A stretch of 64,000 bases of DNA, taken from Subsaxibacter sp. CAU 1640. Its GTDB lineage: Bacteria; Bacteroidota; Bacteroidia; Flavobacteriales; Flavobacteriaceae. This document shows, piece after piece, positions 62,158 through 64,000 of the stretch (position 1 is the first letter of the stretch; each line of letters begins with the position of its first letter). The stretch is from assembly GCF_023156585.1 (NCBI RefSeq), contig NZ_JALNMI010000001.1:868001-932000 (forward strand), written 5' to 3'. A model generated the notes under the pieces. That model had not been told where the DNA came from and did not search any database. It was given only the letters and a program-made list of their open reading frames with translations. A program made the position numbers and the translations under genes.

Positions 62158-64000
62158 TTGAAAAGAGTCATTTTCATAATAACCCTATTAACACTTGTCA
62201 GTTTTTCAATAACTGCTCAAGAGCAAACCCCGCAAAAGCGACCAAAAATTGGTTTGGTTTTGAGCGGAGGTGGCGCCAAAGGTTTTGCGCACATTGGGGT
62301 AATGAAGGTCCTGGACAGCTTGGATATAAAAGTTGATTATGTAGCAGGCACGAGTATGGGAGCAATAATTGGTTCGTTATACGCTTCAGGTTACACAGGT
62401 AAACAGCTCGATTCTATTTTTAAAAGCTTGGATTTTGATGATGTTATCAATGACAATATTCCGAGAGCCGCCAAGACATTTTATGAAAGGGAAAATTCAG
62501 AAAAATATGGAGTGACACTTCCTTTTGAAAAATTCAAAATCAACTTGCCATCGGCACTGTCAAGGGGTCAGAATGTGTATAACTTATTGTCTAAATTAAC
62601 ACTGCACGTTTCTGAAGTTGATGATTTCAAGAAATTACCCATTCCATTTTTCTGCATGGCAACCAATATTGAAACAGGTGAATCTGTAATTCTCGACAAA
62701 GGCAACTTGGCACAGGCTGTAGCTGCAAGTGGTGCACTACCATCACTCTTTCAGCCTGTGATTATAAATGATAAAATATTGATTGACGGAGGCGTTACAA
62801 ATAATTATCCCATTGCAGAGTTAAGAGCGCAAGGAATGGATATCATCATAGGCGTTGATGTTCAGGATGGTCTAGCAGACAGAACGGAGTTGACAACAGC
62901 TCCAGACATTTTGCTTCAAATCAATAATTATAGAACGATTAATGATATGAAGAAGAAAGCAAAAGATACGGATATTTATATCAAACCAGATATTAGCAAT
63001 TTTTCAGTGATTTCTTTTAGTGAGGGGAATAAGATTATTGAATCAGGTCAAACAGCAGCGCTTAAAAAATTTCATGATTTGAGTGTACTTCCAAAAAGGA
63101 CAAAAAAACACGGCGTCAATCTTGAAGATATTGTAAGGGATAGTATTGTAATTAATGATATTCAATTTAGAGGAAACAATCGTTATACGCGTTCTTATAT
63201 TTTTGGAAAATTGAAATTCAAACCAAACAGCACTGTAAGTTATATAGATTTTAACAGAGGAGTGAACAATTTGGTGGCAACAAATAATTTTGACACCTTT
63301 CAATATGAATTTCGAAAGTCAAAAGAAGGAGATGGGTATGATTTAAAAGGAACTGTTATTGAAAATGAAACAACAACCTTCTTGAAATTGGGAATACATT
63401 ACGACGATTTGTATAAAAGTGCAGCATTGGTCAATCTTACCAAAAAACGTTTTTTGATAGACAATGATGTCATTTCAATGGATGTCATTCTTGGAGACAA
63501 TGTGCGATATAATTTCGAATATTTTATTGATAAGGGCTTTTACTGGAGTATTGGTTTAAAATCTAGATTCAATCAATTTTCGAAAAATGTGTCTTCACAA
63601 CTATATGTAGATTCGGGTCAAGAACCGATACAAGGTTTGAATAAATTGGAAATAGAGATTCAAGACCAGACTAATCAATTCTATTTGCAGACACTTTTTA
63701 GAAAGGACTTTGCTCTTGGTATAGGAGCAGAGCATAAAAGATTAAAGCTTAAATCTGAAACACTTAATACGGAGCAAAATAACGGAGCCATCATATTTGA
63801 AAATACAGATTATATCAGCGGGTTCGGAACCTTAAAACTGGATACTTATAGCAATAGATATTTCCCGAAGGATGGCTTCTACTTCAATGGTGATTTTCAT
63901 TGGTATGTTTATGCATCACGTTTTAACAAAAATTTTTCACCATTTTCTATTGCCAAGGCTGATATTGGCTATGCAATTATGCCAATAAATAAAGTGTCTT
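62158..64000 (+). CDS. Patatin-like phospholipase with outer-membrane barrel, C-terminus outside window
   Basis: A patatin-family protein with a barrel C-terminus, similar to PlpD-type autotransporters. The TTG start gives MKRVIFIITLLTLVSFSITAQ, a signal peptide. The patatin domain has LVLSGGGAKGFAHIG (oxyanion loop, about 33-47), GTSMGA with Ser66, and ILIDGGVTNNY with Asp210, a Ser-Asp dyad. A POTRA-like segment begins VINDIQFRGNNRYTRSYIFG near residue 330. After that beta strands of a BamA/TamA-type barrel are seen, but the sequence ends at base 64000 after about 614 codons. It may hydrolyse lipids on the cell surface or after secretion. It starts 12 bases after the uvrC stop. Confidence 0.92.
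   Translation, partial: MKRVIFIITLLTLVSFSITAQEQTPQKRPKIGLVLSGGGAKGFAHIGVMKVLDSLDIKVDYVAGTSMGAIIGSLYASGYTGKQLDSIFKSLDFDDVINDNIPRAAKTFYERENSEKYGVTLPFEKFKINLPSALSRGQNVYNLLSKLTLHVSEVDDFKKLPIPFFCMATNIETGESVILDKGNLAQAVAASGALPSLFQPVIINDKILIDGGVTNNYPIAELRAQGMDIIIGVDVQDGLADRTELTTAPDILLQINNYRTINDMKKKAKDTDIYIKPDISNFSVISFSEGNKIIESGQTAALKKFHDLSVLPKRTKKHGVNLEDIVRDSIVINDIQFRGNNRYTRSYIFGKLKFKPNSTVSYIDFNRGVNNLVATNNFDTFQYEFRKSKEGDGYDLKGTVIENETTTFLKLGIHYDDLYKSAALVNLTKKRFLIDNDVISMDVILGDNVRYNFEYFIDKGFYWSIGLKSRFNQFSKNVSSQLYVDSGQEPIQGLNKLEIEIQDQTNQFYLQTLFRKDFALGIGAEHKRLKLKSETLNTEQNNGAIIFENTDYISGFGTLKLDTYSNRYFPKDGFYFNGDFHWYVYASRFNKNFSPFSIAKADIGYAIMPINKVS

Overview
The window is an AT-rich chromosomal segment from a member of the Bacteroidota, most likely family Flavobacteriaceae. 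Supporting signs are TAnnTTTG-type promoter boxes instead of sigma70 boxes, no clear Shine-Dalgarno sequences, cargo proteins with type IX secretion (T9SS) C-terminal sorting domains, TonB-dependent receptors with carboxypeptidase-like N-terminal domains, many lipoproteins, and the gene orders ileS-dksA-like-lspA and glmS/DUF4270/short glycogen synthase/panC/panD. I see no insertion sequence, prophage, CRISPR array, tRNA or rRNA. It reads as a stable housekeeping backbone with a few fast-evolving surface-protein islands. No gene-free stretch exceeds about 300 bases; the longest are about 230 bases (9940-10170 and 12195-12425).

Layout. 1-10 kb: partial metG divergent from an LD-carboxypeptidase, a YraN protein, a lipoprotein, the minus-strand yicC-gmk-nadD operon, a thioesterase, a DMT transporter with an Spx/ArsC-like protein, DinB plus a Na+/H+ antiporter, and a DUF3298-type lipoprotein. 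10-19.5 kb: a cystathionine gamma-synthase-type enzyme, an outer-membrane protein, gdhA, a PorZ-like T9SS component, recO and a haem-type TonB receptor. 19.5-28.4 kb: two giant T9SS cargo proteins sharing a homologous C-terminal half. 28.5-35.5 kb: recX, a small outer-membrane protein, a JmjC-like cupin protein, an alpha/beta hydrolase, an M61 peptidase and atpD-atpC. 35.7-40.1 kb: a TonB receptor paired with an SGNH lipoprotein. 40.3-46 kb: glmS, DUF4270 and a GT5 N-terminal-domain protein on minus, panC-panD on plus. 46-57 kb: a YbhN-like membrane protein, two tandem esterase-fold proteins with Ser replaced by Asp at the elbow, radA, two small exported proteins, ileS, a DksA-like protein and lspA. 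57-64 kb: 5-formyl-THF cyclo-ligase, an aspartoacylase-like protein, RimK, a retropepsin-like protein, uvrC and a patatin-barrel protein cut by the window end.

How the genes work together. Envelope functions dominate: PorZ would help attach T9SS cargo such as the two giant proteins to the surface, LspA processes the lipoproteins, and the two TonB receptors import nutrients. Metabolic genes cover pantothenate (panC, panD), amino sugars (glmS), nitrogen assimilation (gdhA), sulfur amino acids, folate, NAD and GMP. DNA repair is represented by recO, recX, radA and uvrC.

The most unusual points are the Asp-elbow esterase pair, the retropepsin-RimK-aspartoacylase operon, the lone GT5 N-domain in the glmS operon, promoter boxes that almost touch the start codons of panD and uvrC, and a 17-bp tandem duplication just before panC. 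None can be proved a new system from sequence alone.
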